Shown one piece after another: positions 48,239-58,485 of a DNA stretch of 64,000 nt. The notes below the pieces were generated by a model. That model was not told where the DNA came from, did no database searches, and saw nothing but the letters and a program-made list of their open reading frames with translations. The position numbers were made by a program, and so were the translations under genes. Position 1 is the stretch's first letter. Every line of letters starts with the position of its first letter. The DNA is from Camellia lanceoleosa (taxonomy: Eukaryota; Streptophyta; Magnoliopsida; Ericales; Theaceae), in assembly GCA_025200525.1 (NCBI GenBank), contig CM045767.1, positions 6,848,804 to 6,912,803 of the forward strand. The letters are read 5' to 3'.

Positions 48239-48374
48239 AAATGCTATGTATCCCAAATATTTTATCAAACCTCTCATATGGAGTGGGACTCACACAAATC
48301 CACATGTATGTGGGTCCCACACTCATACGAGAGGTTTGGTAAAATATTTGATAGAATATTTGGGATTCCTAACC
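48239..48374. mobile_element. MITE with AATGCTATGTATCCC ends
   Basis: The left end AAATGCTATGTATCCCAAAT and the inverse of the right end (GTTAGGAATCCCAAATATTC) start an inverted repeat. It runs on through ATCAAA, TTT and ACCTCTC, so nearly the whole 136 bp can fold. The centre has GTGGGTCCCAC. Confidence 0.75.
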
Positions 48375-49072
48375 TAACACAAACCATAGTGGTATTGTTA
48401 ATTCCATCACTTAAGAAATTAGTAATACCATGGTATTTATTAGTTTCACTCTTTTTAGATAGTAAAAAAAAAAAGACAAAAATACAATTCAGTGTAATTG
48501 TTTAAAAGTGAGTTTAGATCAGTGGTAAAGTTTATAAATATCAATAATTAAAATTAAATTTTTTTTTTTATGAATTTGTAATTCTTTTATAAAAAAAATT
48601 TGCTGAATTATAACTTTTTTGAAACCAAAAAAAAAAAAAAGAAAAGAAACAATTTAGGAACATAAAAAATTCTAAATATAAAATGTACAGATGTAACACA
48701 TTTATATTTGTAATAACAAACATAAATATTTTTTATTTCACATTTATACATTCTAATTTTAATGTTTAAAACTTTATGTGTTCCTCACACAGTTAAATAT
48801 ATATATATATAGGCCCATGTAAATCATATGGTGATGTCAATTTTAATTTCCTTTAATATGCCAAACAAACAGAGCCTAATGAAGCTGTTAATTTTCACAA
48901 GTTATCCTCAACAGTTGACTCTTATCTTCTTTTTCCCAAATCAAGTGCCAATAATTATTTTGGTTACACTTACCAGTCACTAACTTAAAAACTGTTAATT
49001 ACACTCACATCCAAACTCATCTCTCACTCTTCTCACAAATAAGGTCACTGTTGTGCTAAAAATACAATAATA

Positions 49073-49392
49073 ATTGTTATGCCTCAATTTGAAGTATATT
49101 ATGAGTTTATTTTTTTGATCTGAACCGTTCATTTTGTAAGATTTATTAAATACTTCATGTCTACCAAAAATCATATTAATCAGATATCAATAACTATATG
49201 ATCGAATTGCATATTTTTTATACTATTTTTCAAAAAAAAATTTATTGTTTATTTTTTTGGTTATCGATTATATAGTTATTGATATTCGATTAATATGATT
49301 TTTGATAGGTATGAAGTACTCAACAAACTCTATAAATGAACGGTTCAGATCATAAAAATAAACTCATAATACATCTCAAATTAAAACACAAT
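49073..49392. mobile_element. Foldback MITE with terminal repeats of about 115 bp
   Basis: Left arm TATTATGAGTTTATTTTTTT, GATCTGAACCGTTCATTT and ATCATATTAATC are mirrored on the right arm as GATTAATATGATTTTTGATA, AAATGAACGGTTCAGATC and AATAAACTCATAATA. The loop of about 70 bp is A/T-rich. No coding sequence. Confidence 0.8.
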
Positions 49393-49465
49393 AATCACTA
49401 CTATGCCTTGAACACAGCAGGAACCCAATTCTCTCTCTCATAAACAAACAACACACATATTTTAT

Positions 49466-49496
<31 letters not shown>

Positions 49497-49606
49497 TATG
49501 AGCAACTAGCTTGTTTGAATAGTTTGAACTTTGGTTTGCCAATCCTTCGACAGCAAATTGTAATCGCCATTGACAAATGCAATTATTGCAGTAAATAGTG
49601 TTGCAC

Positions 49607-49942
49607 GGGTAAAATACGAATACACTTTCTAAGATTTATTTATAGGTTGCTTTTTGTGATTTAAAAAATTATAAATATTTTATTGTTAAAAAAATTTATT
49701 TAACAGAATTGATTAAAAAAATAAAATTAATAATTATTTTTCTATACAATAATAAAATTGCTTAAATTATTAATTGAAACATATTTCTAACATCATTAAA
49801 AATTATTAATTGATTTAATAATTTATTAATAAAAGGAACAATTTGGTATAAAATTAAAAACCTCAATAGTGAAATATAATTTTTAAAATTACAGGAACGA
49901 TTTATATTTTAATCAAACCTCGAGACATATTTGTAATTTACC
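49607..49942. mobile_element. MITE just upstream of the lipoxygenase ATG
   Basis: It starts GGGTAAAATACGAATACAC and ends TTTGTAATTTACC. The interior (TTTATTTAACAGAATTGATT, AAAACCTC, AATATAATTTTTAAAATTA) matches the element at 63032-63391 in order and orientation. It leaves only 78 bp before the start codon at 50021. Confidence 0.7.
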
Positions 49943-50020
49943 ATTTTTGATATTAATATATACCCACCCAAAACCTTGTGGGACTCACTCAGTCACTGCC
50001 TCAGAGTTTGTTTTCATAAG
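49943..50020 (+). promoter_or_regulatory. Possible core promoter and leader of the lipoxygenase gene
   Basis: TAATATATA at about 49954-49962 could serve as a TATA box. It lies about 60 bp before the ATG, leaving a leader of roughly 30 bases. This placement is an inference from sequence alone. Transcription could equally start within or upstream of the adjoining MITE. Confidence 0.3.
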
Positions 50021-50505
50021 ATGCTTACAGCTCAACCAAGCTCCACTGGCAACTCAGACCTCTCCGCCGCCGCCGGGTTCACTGCGGCGATTGGCGGCGC
50101 CGGGAACAATGGAAGGCTAAGCAGAACAACCCAGGTTCCGGGTTTCCAAACCCGGGTCGGAAAAAATCGTGGGTTGGTAAGAGCAGTGATCAGTGGTGGA
50201 GACAACAAAACTGTGGTGGAGACCTCCAAGGACTACAATGGGTCGGTGTTGTCTTCTTCAAGTCGTGGTGGGGTTAGAGATGTTAAGGCAGTGATTACTA
50301 TCAGGAAGAAGATGAAAGAGAAGATCAGTGACAAGATTGAAGATCAGTGGGAGGGTTTTATTAATGGGATTGGTCAGGGCATCTTGATTCAGCTCATCAG
50401 TGAAGAGATTGATCCTGGTTAGTTTTTTTAACTTCTATTCATAGATTCATGTAGAATTTGATGTATGTGTATTTGATTTTGCTTTGTGATGTAGTATTTT
50501 TTTTT

Positions 50506-50528
50506 GGGGGGGGGGGGGGGGGGGGGGG
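50506..50528 (+). repeat. G23 homopolymer
   Basis: Nine T are followed by 23 consecutive G in lipoxygenase intron 1. Such a run can form a G-quadruplex, and its length is likely to be unreliable in any assembly. Confidence 0.95.
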
Positions 50529-50534
50529 TTCTCT

Positions 50535-51069
50535 TGATCAATTTAATTGTAACAAAATAAGAACACAAAAAAGATGATGAAGAAGAAAGAATTGGAGTTG
50601 GGTTTTAGCTTTTGGTTGCTTTACCAACTTGTTTATATGATTTGGGGAATTGTGAATCAGGTCTAAACAACTCAAAATAATTGCACTTTGCAGAGTTTAA
50701 TGGGTGCAAGTGAGAATCGTTGCTTGTTACAATTTTTACTTACAGACAAAAAATTACAAGTCGATGAAAATAACTCAAAATAATTTCAAAAGATCATGGT
50801 AAGATGTTGACACTAATCATACGCCACAATGACGGTGAGGTAGTCGTAATTTTGGGATAAACTAATGTATGTTGTGTTCTTGTGTGTATACGTGTGATTT
50901 ACAATTTGTGTGTGTTTGATTTTCTGTGTTTTCATGTCTCATGAATCCTGGTTTGTTGTTGCGGATCACTGACACTCATCACTTTGATTAAAACAAAATA
51001 AGCACATATAAAAGGAGGAAGAAGAAAGATTTGGAGTTGGGTTTTAGCTTTTGGTTGCTTTACCAATTT
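50535..51069. repeat. Direct duplication within lipoxygenase intron 1
   Basis: About 95 bp at 50535-50632 recurs at 50975-51069. Shared runs are AACAAAATAAG, GAAGAAGAAAGA, TTGGAGTTGGGTTTTAGCTT and TTGGTTGCTTTACCAA. The copies are about 440 bp apart and in the same orientation. Confidence 0.75.
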
Positions 51070-51256
51070 ATAGTAGCATGATTTGTGATGAAATAAAACT
51101 TGTATATTTGCAGTTAAATTGTCCCTCTTGAGATAATTGTGTATGGTTGTGATTTACTTCTATAAATACAATTAAGTCTGTAAAAATGGTGGTTTGTGCC
51201 TCCCTATGTGCCAAAGTAATATTTTCCATCCTCTCTCTCCCTCTTGCATTACTGCT

Positions 51257-52108
51257 AGGTGGTGTTTATTTTGAGGGATTGAGCCATAAGATTGGACTTG
51301 TAGTCCGTTGTTTGGTTCAAAATTTTTGTACCAGGCTAATAGTATATCCACGCTATTAGTCCCAAATTTATTGGACTATTGTGTTCCATGAGAGGTTGGA
51401 CACAAATGGGGGATAAGAGGATATGAGATTAGGTGGTGAAATGACCATGTTGATCATCTACTATTTAATTATGTATTATATTTGGTAAAAATTTAATAAA
51501 ATTTAAATGTCTCAATTTAAAAATAAAACAATTTTATTTATTTAATTTTTTAAAATAATTTTTTATAGATATTTTATTGATGTTTTATTTTAAAATTTTG
51601 TTTATATTTTATTTAATTTTATTATTTAAATTTTAATAGATGTTTTATTTAATTTCATTATTTAATTATAATTATTTTTTAAAATAAATTTATTTAAAAT
51701 TTTAATTAAAAAAATAACATATATTTTTATTGATATTTTATTTATTTAATTTTAAAAAAATAAATTTATTTAATTGTGTAAAAATAAAATAAAATAAATT
51801 TTTATTTAATCTAGCTAAATATAATTAAAATATTAAAGATATATTTAATATTACTGTTACTTAGTAAATAATTAAAAAAGGTAAAATAGTCATTTGAGCA
51901 TTAATCATTTTCCATAATATCCCAAACAAATATAAAATTTATATCTTATCCAACCAAATTGTCGTTTCTTAACATCTAATCCCATAATTAAACAAACCTG
52001 GAATACAAATCCAGTCTAACCAAATAGTCTGGAGAATATATCTCAAGACTAACAATCCAATGGATTCCAATATCTCCTTATCCAGTCCGTCCAAACAAAC
52101 ACATCCCA
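51257..52108. mobile_element. Non-autonomous DNA element in lipoxygenase intron 1
   Basis: The left end GGTGGTGTTTATTTTGAGGG and the inverse of the right end (GGGATGTGTTTGTTTGGACG) look like imperfect inverted termini. Both sides continue with ATTGGACT-, TTAGTC- and GGTTAGACTGG-like phrases in mirrored order. The interior is very AT-rich with ATTTTATTTA repeats. It is non-coding and the target duplication is unclear. Confidence 0.5.
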
Positions 52109-53097
52109 AGTGTATAGAGAGAAAATTTAGCTCAGTTTCCTTCACACTGCTAAGAACTTTTTTCCTCTGTTTTTCCATTTGTTGGGGTTATTTATCGAGT
52201 CAAAACTCATAACTTTGTCAAAGTTTTTTGGGTTTATTTAGTGAGTAAATTTTTTTTTTCTTTCCCTTAAAGTTTGTATGGCATTGCTCTAATCTTAGCA
52301 TAAGTGGTGGCAGATCATATTAATTTTTAATTTTTGCAGTGTTTAAGAAAAGTTATTTTTGTCCATGCCTTCTTTGATCTATGTTTGTTTGTTTGTATGG
52401 CTCTGTTCCTTCAAATTTTGTGATTAGAATTTGGGATTGTTTTTGAGTGAGGTTGCATGCTATTACAGTGACCAACTCTGGAAAGTGCGTAGAATCTTAT
52501 GTCCGGGGCTGGTTGCCAAAGCCATCAAGCCATCCTCACATAATCGAATACGCTGCTAACTTCAAAGTGCCACATGACTTTGGATGTCCTGGTGCTATTT
52601 ACATTACCAATTTTCACAGCAAGGAGTTCCACTTGATGGAGATTGTCGTTCACGGTTTTAATGAAGGCCCTGTATTTTTCCCTGCTGATACATGGATTCA
52701 TTCACGGAAAGATAATCCCCAAAGCCGTATTATCTTTAAAAATCAGGTAAGAATGGCACAATTTTAATTCTTCAACTGATAATTTTACTTGATGCATATA
52801 GGAGTGATCGGATTGACTTGAACAGGCATATTTACCATCACAAACACCACCTGGCATTAAAGATCTTCGACATGAAGACTTGCGCTGTATTCGAGGCAAC
52901 GGGAAAGGTGAGAGAAAGCTGCATGATAGAATTTACGATTATGCCACTTACAATGATTTGGGTAAACCCGATAAGTCCGAGGATTTAGCTAGGCCAGTCC
53001 TAAGTGGTGAGAATTGGCCTTATCCCAGGCGCTGTCGAACTGGACGACCTCCAACTAAGAAAGGTATTGGCAATTTTGCAGAATGACTTTTTTTTCT

Positions 53098-53154
<57 letters not shown>
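53098..53154. repeat. (CT)n microsatellite in lipoxygenase intron 3
   Basis: An almost pure CT run with a single CTAT interruption. It occupies much of a 147-bp intron, next to a T-run. Confidence 0.95.
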
Positions 53155-53158
<4 letters not shown>

Positions 53159-54031
53159 GAGCTTCAGCAATCTATTCACTGATCATCTGTGTTGAATGGA
53201 ATTCAAACAGATCCAAATTCTGAGAGTAGAATTGAAAAGCCCCATCCCGTGTATGTTCCCCGAGATGAAGCTTTTGAGGAGATTAAACAGAACACTTTCA
53301 CAGCTGGAAGATTGAAAGCTCTGTTACACAATCTGTTACCACTTATTGCTTCTACATTGTCAAGTTCGGATATCCCCTTCAATTGCTTTTCAGATATAGA
53401 CAAGTTATATAATGATGGTTTTGTTTTGAAAGATGATGATCAAAAAAGTAAATGAGAAGCAGTTTCTTGGCAAGTTGATGGAGCGAATTACTGACTGCGG
53501 GGCAAAAGTTGAAGTCGACATACCAGACATAATTAAAAGTATATTCTCTATCTTTCTTTCACATTCAGTGTGTGAGCTCGAGTACCAAATAGAAATAGAG
53601 CTTGTTGAGGGTTTTTCCTATTTGGTTACAGTATGATTGCACACCCATGTTTCATACCACTTCTAATTAAAGGATAATTTGAGTTTTAATTTCAGAAACA
53701 CTTTGCATCTGATTACTTATCGGTTTTGCAGGGGATAGATTTGCATAGCTGCGTGACAACGAGTTTTCACGCCAGGCGTTGGCAGGGGTCAACCCAGTAA
53801 ACATTGAACTCTTGAGGGTAATGAACGATCCTCTTAGATTTGCAATTTGTTACAGCATGAATTTTTTGTTTCTCAATTGTCCATTGAGAGTCCTTAAGCT
53901 TGAGTTTATTTTGCAGGAGTTTCCAATTCTCAGCAAACTAGATCCTGCAGTTTATGGTCCACCGGAGTCTGCAATAAGTGTCAAAGAGGTACTAATCTGA
54001 TACTTCACTAGCTTTATGAATAAGAGCATTT

Positions 54032-54440
54032 ACACTCCGTTTGGGAACCCAGAGAGAAAAGAAAAGAAAATATTACTTAGGAAGTTAGGAGAGAAAAGAG
54101 AAGAGAAAAGATTGTGTTTGCTACCTTTTGTTTGGACCAATTGGAGAAAAAAGAGAAATGAAGAGAAAAGAGAATGATATATCTCCTTTCTTGTTTGGTT
54201 AAATTACATAATAGAAAAGATTAAATTATTTCATATTATATTACCAAAATAACCTTTTATAGGTTGAGTTTTTTTTTCTATTTCTTCTATATCTAAAGGG
54301 GCAGTTTTGGTATCATGAAAAAATAGTAATCTGTTGGTTTATTTTTTATCCCAATATCCCCAAAATGAGGGTTTTAAGAGAATTATTTTCTCTCCATTTC
54401 AACCCATTTGTCTCCTTTTTTTACTAATCCGAACATGTGA
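54032..54440. mobile_element. MITE-like insert in lipoxygenase intron 6
   Basis: It starts ACTCCGTTTGGGAACCC, a common opening for plant MITEs. Purine-rich AGAGAAAAGAGAAGAG on the left is mirrored by TTCTCTCCATTTC and TTTGTCTCC on the right, ending near TTACTAATCCGAACATG. The ends are imperfect and no duplication is evident. Confidence 0.45.
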
Positions 54441-55718
54441 TATGAACTAAAAGAAATGCCTTTCAGTTTCTTTGTCATTTCTGACCTTGTGTTTCTGGAA
54501 ACCATTCACACAGGCTATTGAGAACAAGAGGTTGTTTATACTCGACTACCATGACATGCTTTTACCATTTATCGAGAAGATGAACTCCTTGCCGGGGAGA
54601 AAAGCTTATGCCTCTAGGACAGTTTTCTTCTACAACCGTGCTGGTTTTTTAAAGCCGATTGCTATAGAGCTTTCACTTCCTCCGACACCTTCTTCATCAA
54701 TGAACAAGCGCATTTACACTCATGGACATGATGCTACGACTCATTGGATTTGGAAGCTAGCCAAAGCTCATGTTTGTTCCAATGATGCTGGTGTTCATCA
54801 ACTAGTCAACCACTGGTGAGTTTATAGATTTTAATTGCTACCAAATTTTGGAGGTTTTTTAAAGTTTTGAACGGCTATCAAGGCCTTCGATCTTTGACGA
54901 CTTAAATTTGACAGTTTCTTATACAAAATCATGTCGGTTCAACCAGATTTTTTGAGATTTTACTTTGGTTTGATAAGATTTGGAAGAAGGCGGTGTGAAA
55001 CTGAACTTTAGAGTCTCGATGGACCTGTTTGGTTGTGTTTTTGTTTTATTCATTTTCGTTTTCATATTTTTTGATGCAGGAATAATGAAAAGTTCAAAAA
55101 CATCACCATTTTTGTGTAAAGCACTTCATGAAAATTTTAAAACAACCCTTTATTGTTTCCTAAAAATTGGGTTGTTTTCAGAAAATTTTCTCACAAACAG
55201 TTTGCTAGACAACTTTTCTGTGCTTTTCGAAAAATAAAAACAAAAAACATAGAACGAAAATGCAATCTAATGGGCCAGTAAGACTAAAAGAACTCGTTAC
55301 ATTCACCTGCAATTGGCTACATACTTGCCTTTATAATTGTGATGGCTTGGCATTTTCAGGTTGAGGACTCATGCATGCATGGAACCTTACATAATTGCTA
55401 GTCATAGGCATCTAAGCTCGATGCACCCCATTTACAAGCTGCTCCATCCTCATATGCGCTATACATTAGAAATCAATGCACTTGCGAGGCAGAGTTTGAT
55501 AAATGGAGGGGGAATAATCGAGGCTTGTTTTAGTCCCGGAAAGTATTCCATGGAAATAAGCTCTGCAGCCTACAAGAGTATGTGGCGATTTGATATGGAG
55601 GCACTGCCGGCAGATTTAATCCGGAGGTTAGGTCTATCAAGCATTTCATATGAAACCAATTTTCTTTGATACATTCAAACCTTTCTCGCACTTTAGGCGT
55701 AGTTTGATGCATTGTCAT

Positions 55719-56144
55719 CTAAGAAACACGGACACTGGTAGGTGACATGACACGGATATGCTAACACAACATATATGCACAAAACGTATAGCTTTATATA
55801 TTATTATTCGGCATATGTATAAGGGTAAACAGTTATTTCTATCACAAATATGAATATTGAATTCAAATATAATAATTTTTAAAGTCTAAATGAGAATAAT
55901 AAGTACAAATTTATGTTGTTTTTATTATTATTGTTGGGTTTTAAGTTATTTTATTCAAACTTGTTATGTGTTTCAAGTGTGTCTAAGCGATAGACACATC
56001 ACGTGTTCTCTAAGTGTCTGAATCATGTTGAAGTCTAGAAATTTTTAGAACTAGTATGACATGCTCGAACATGCATATGATAGGTGTCGGAAATTGATTG
56101 ATGACACGACACACTACCTTCTTTGAAATGTTCATGCTTCTTAG
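55719..56144. mobile_element. MITE in lipoxygenase intron 8
   Basis: The left end CTAAGAAACACGGACAC and the inverse of the right end (CTAAGAAGCATGAACAT) are inverted repeats. The subterminal regions carry GACACGACAC and GACACGG motifs. Flanks CATTGTCAT and CTTGTGATT are only similar. It is related to the elements at 21011 and 14688. Confidence 0.65.
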
Positions 56145-56997
56145 CTTGTGATTCTAAGCATTCTCTTATGTATACAATCGATCTATGCCTTCAAAATGAG
56201 TAACAATGTTAAAACTTTGCACTTGTGATGATATTTCAGGGGTATGGCTGTTGAGGATCCTTCAATGCCCCATGGCTTGAAACTTGTGATCGAGGACTAC
56301 CCTTATGCAGCCGATGGAATCCTCATATGGTCCGCTATAGAAGAATTGGTGAAATCCTATGTTGAGCACTTCTATTCTGAGCCCAATTCGATAACATCTG
56401 ACATTGAACTCCAATCGTGGTGGAACGAGATAAAAAACAAGGGTCACCACGATAAAAGAAACGAGCCTTGGTGGCCTAAACTCAACACGAAAGAGGACTT
56501 ATCTGGCATCCTAACCACAATGATTTGGATTGCTTCGGGTCAGCACGCTGCAATAAACTTTGGGCAGTACCCCTTTGGAGGGTATGTTCCTAATCGACCA
56601 ACCCTTATGCGAAAACTCATTCCTTGTGAAGATGATCATGATTTTGAGAAGTTCATTCATAACCCTCAACATACCTTCCTATCATCTTTGCCAACTCAAC
56701 TTCAAGCTACCAAAGTAATGGCCGTTCAAGACACTTTGTCAACTCACTCTCCAGATGAGGAGTACTTGGGTCAGATTCACCATCTTCAGAGCCACTGCAT
56801 CAAGGATCACGAAGTTTTAAAATTGTTTGAGAAATTCGCCCACAGATTAGAGGAGATAGAGAAGGTTATACATGGAAGAAATAAGGATGCTCGGCTTCTG
56901 GCGAAGTGGTGCTGGTATTCCCCCATATGAATTGCTTCTTCCCTTATCAGGTCCGGGGGTGACCGGTCGTGGTGTTCCTAACAGCATCTCTATCTGA

Positions 56998-57641
56998 AAG
57001 AAGCCTCTAATTTGTTGTCAACTCTTTTTTTTTGTTGGAAGCTGTTGTAGATTTCGTTGTTGGCATGGAGTTCTTGAGAGTGATTGTAATGGCTACCATG
57101 AGCTCTATAGTCTGAATGAACAAGTTGTATGTAAACAAACATGATTGTTAGTGAATTTGCGAATCATTATGACTAGTAGGTTTGAACTCATTCTATTCAT
57201 AAATGCTAGGTTAGCATTTTTCCTTGTGTAGGATACTGTTTGTAGTTGGGTTGTTTTGGCTTGGAAACATATCATATGACCACTGTTTTTCTTATGCTAT
57301 AATTTGGGTTATTTGAAAAGGCCAAGCATAAAGAGACAGTGAGGGGATCTTACCACATCAAACCCTTTAGAATTTTTTTTAAACATGCTCTTTTGAAAAA
57401 TCAACCCTCAACCTCTCCCTCTTCTCTCCTCTTTCCTCTTTCAACTCTGACCACTAGCCACCCTCATTGGCAACCACTACAAAACCTTATCCCACCACCC
57501 ACCTGTCTACTCCATCAGCACCGCCACCACCACAACCGCCCTCCCCAGTCACCTTCCCTATCCCCCGCCCCCGTTGCTCACAACCCATTTCCTCCACACT
57601 CAACAAACCCTTGCCACTGGTGCCACCACAACCCCACTCCC
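56998..57641. other. Downstream of lipoxygenase, no gene recognised
   Basis: The first 200 bp may be the lipoxygenase 3' untranslated region. From 57400 to 57641 the sequence is C-rich with CCACCACCAC-type runs. A 113-codon frame across it is low-complexity Pro/His/Ser and matches no family I know. Confidence 0.5.
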
Positions 57642-57650
57642 CTCTCGTTG

Positions 57651-58476
57651 GCGACCGGATCCTCCAGGGTGATCCTCTGAAGTGATCCTCTAGAGTGATC
57701 CCTTTGGTGCAACACGTGTCCCATTAATGTATCCAACGGCTGAGATGATCCCTCGCCAAAATAGCGTCGTTTTGGTGAGCCAGACCAAAAAAAAAAAATT
57801 TTGCAGAGTTGCAGATCGAGAGGGAGGAGGAAGAAGAAAAAAAAAATTTGCAGAGTTGCAGAGTTGCAGATCGAGAGGGAGGAGGAAGAAGAAGAAAATG
57901 GATTTGAGAGAAACCGGAAGAAAACAGATTTGAGGAAGAAGAAAACTCTGGGTTTCAAAGAAAATGGGTGGATTTGCAGAGAAAATGGGTCTGAGAGATG
58001 AAGAAGAAAATGAAAGTTCATCCATGGCGATGAACTTCTTGAGAGACCAAACCCATTAACCCTCTCGACTCTATCTGCAACTCTGCAAATTTTTTTTTTT
58101 TGGGCCTGGCTCACAGAAGAAAATGAAAGTTCATCTATGGTGATGAACCTCTTGAGCGACCAAACCAAACCCATTAACCCAACATAGCAAAAAAACTTTT
58201 CTTTCTTCCTCAAATCCATTTTCTTCTTCCAGTTTTCTTACATTTTCTTCTTCCTCCTCCTTTCAAATCCATTTTCTTCTTCTTCTTCCTCCTCCCTCTC
58301 GACTCGATCTACAACTCTGCAATTTTTATTTTTATTTTTGGCCTGGCTCACCAAAACGACGCCGTTTTGGAGAGGGATCATCTCAGCCGTTGGATACATT
58401 AATGGGACACGTGTTGCACCATAAGGGATCACTCTAGAGGATCACTTCAGAGGATCACTCTAGAGGATCCGAACGC
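57651..58476. mobile_element. Mutator-like element with long inverted ends and 9-bp target duplication
   Basis: CTCTCGTTG at 57642-57650 and 58477-58485 is a perfect 9-bp duplication. The ends GCGACCGGATCCTC and (inverted) GCGTTCGGATCCTC begin inverted repeats of at least 140 bp, with shared phrases GTGATCCTCTGAAGTGATCC, CAACACGTGTCCCATTAATG and CCAACGGCTGAGATGATCCC. Inside, purine-rich GAGGGAGGAGGAAGAAG blocks and the segment TTGCAGAGTTGCAGATCGAG repeat, again mirrored on the right. The many overlapping open frames on both strands are by-products of this symmetry. No transposase. Confidence 0.9.
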
Positions 58477-58485
58477 CTCTCGTTG

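Larger units (their letters stand above)
46977..49606. other. AT-rich spacer upstream of the lipoxygenase gene
   Basis: No coding homology. It holds ATCTTAGATGCATCTAA-type inverted motifs near 47066-47086 (also found around 62105 and 62520), the MITE at 48239, the hairpin at 49073 and a TA run near 49480. The lipoxygenase promoter presumably lies in its last part, but I see no diagnostic element. Confidence 0.55.
50021..56997 (+). pseudogene. 13-lipoxygenase (plastid, type 2) pseudogene
   Basis: Nine exons: 50021-50417, 52469-52746, 52826-53063, 53211-53538, 53732-53817, 53917-53988, 54514-54815, 55360-55626, 56240-56997, with GT-AG borders. Together they would give about 908 residues, normal for plastid 13-lipoxygenases, which oxygenate linolenic acid for jasmonate synthesis. 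Visible parts: a Ser/Gly/Arg-rich transit-like N terminus of about 60 residues, a PLAT domain (NGIGQGILIQLISEEIDP, ADTWIHSRKDNP) and the catalytic domain. The iron-ligand region reads HQLVNHW, and HAAINFGQYPFGG carries the next His and Asn. The first ATG is used; nothing upstream in frame is an ATG. Lesions: a one-base gain in the A-run 53442-53447, TAG at 53746-53748 in place of Trp, a frame change near 56901 that removes the terminal PNSISI with its iron-binding Ile, and about 13 residues missing near 53976. The sequence looks LOX6-like, but I cannot confirm orthology. Confidence 0.93.

Noticed and set aside
49976..50020. Lipoxygenase start at the TTG at 49976
   Set aside because: It is not an ATG. 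The first in-frame ATG is at 50021 and gives a typical transit-peptide-like N terminus.
57339..57685. Pro/His/Ser-rich open frames on the + strand
   Set aside because: Low-complexity C-rich DNA running into a transposon edge, with no domain or splice support.
57578..58219. 213-codon open frame on the minus strand
   Set aside because: It lies in the symmetrical Mutator-like element. The frame is a by-product of CT-rich and AG-rich arms with mirrored frames on the other strand.
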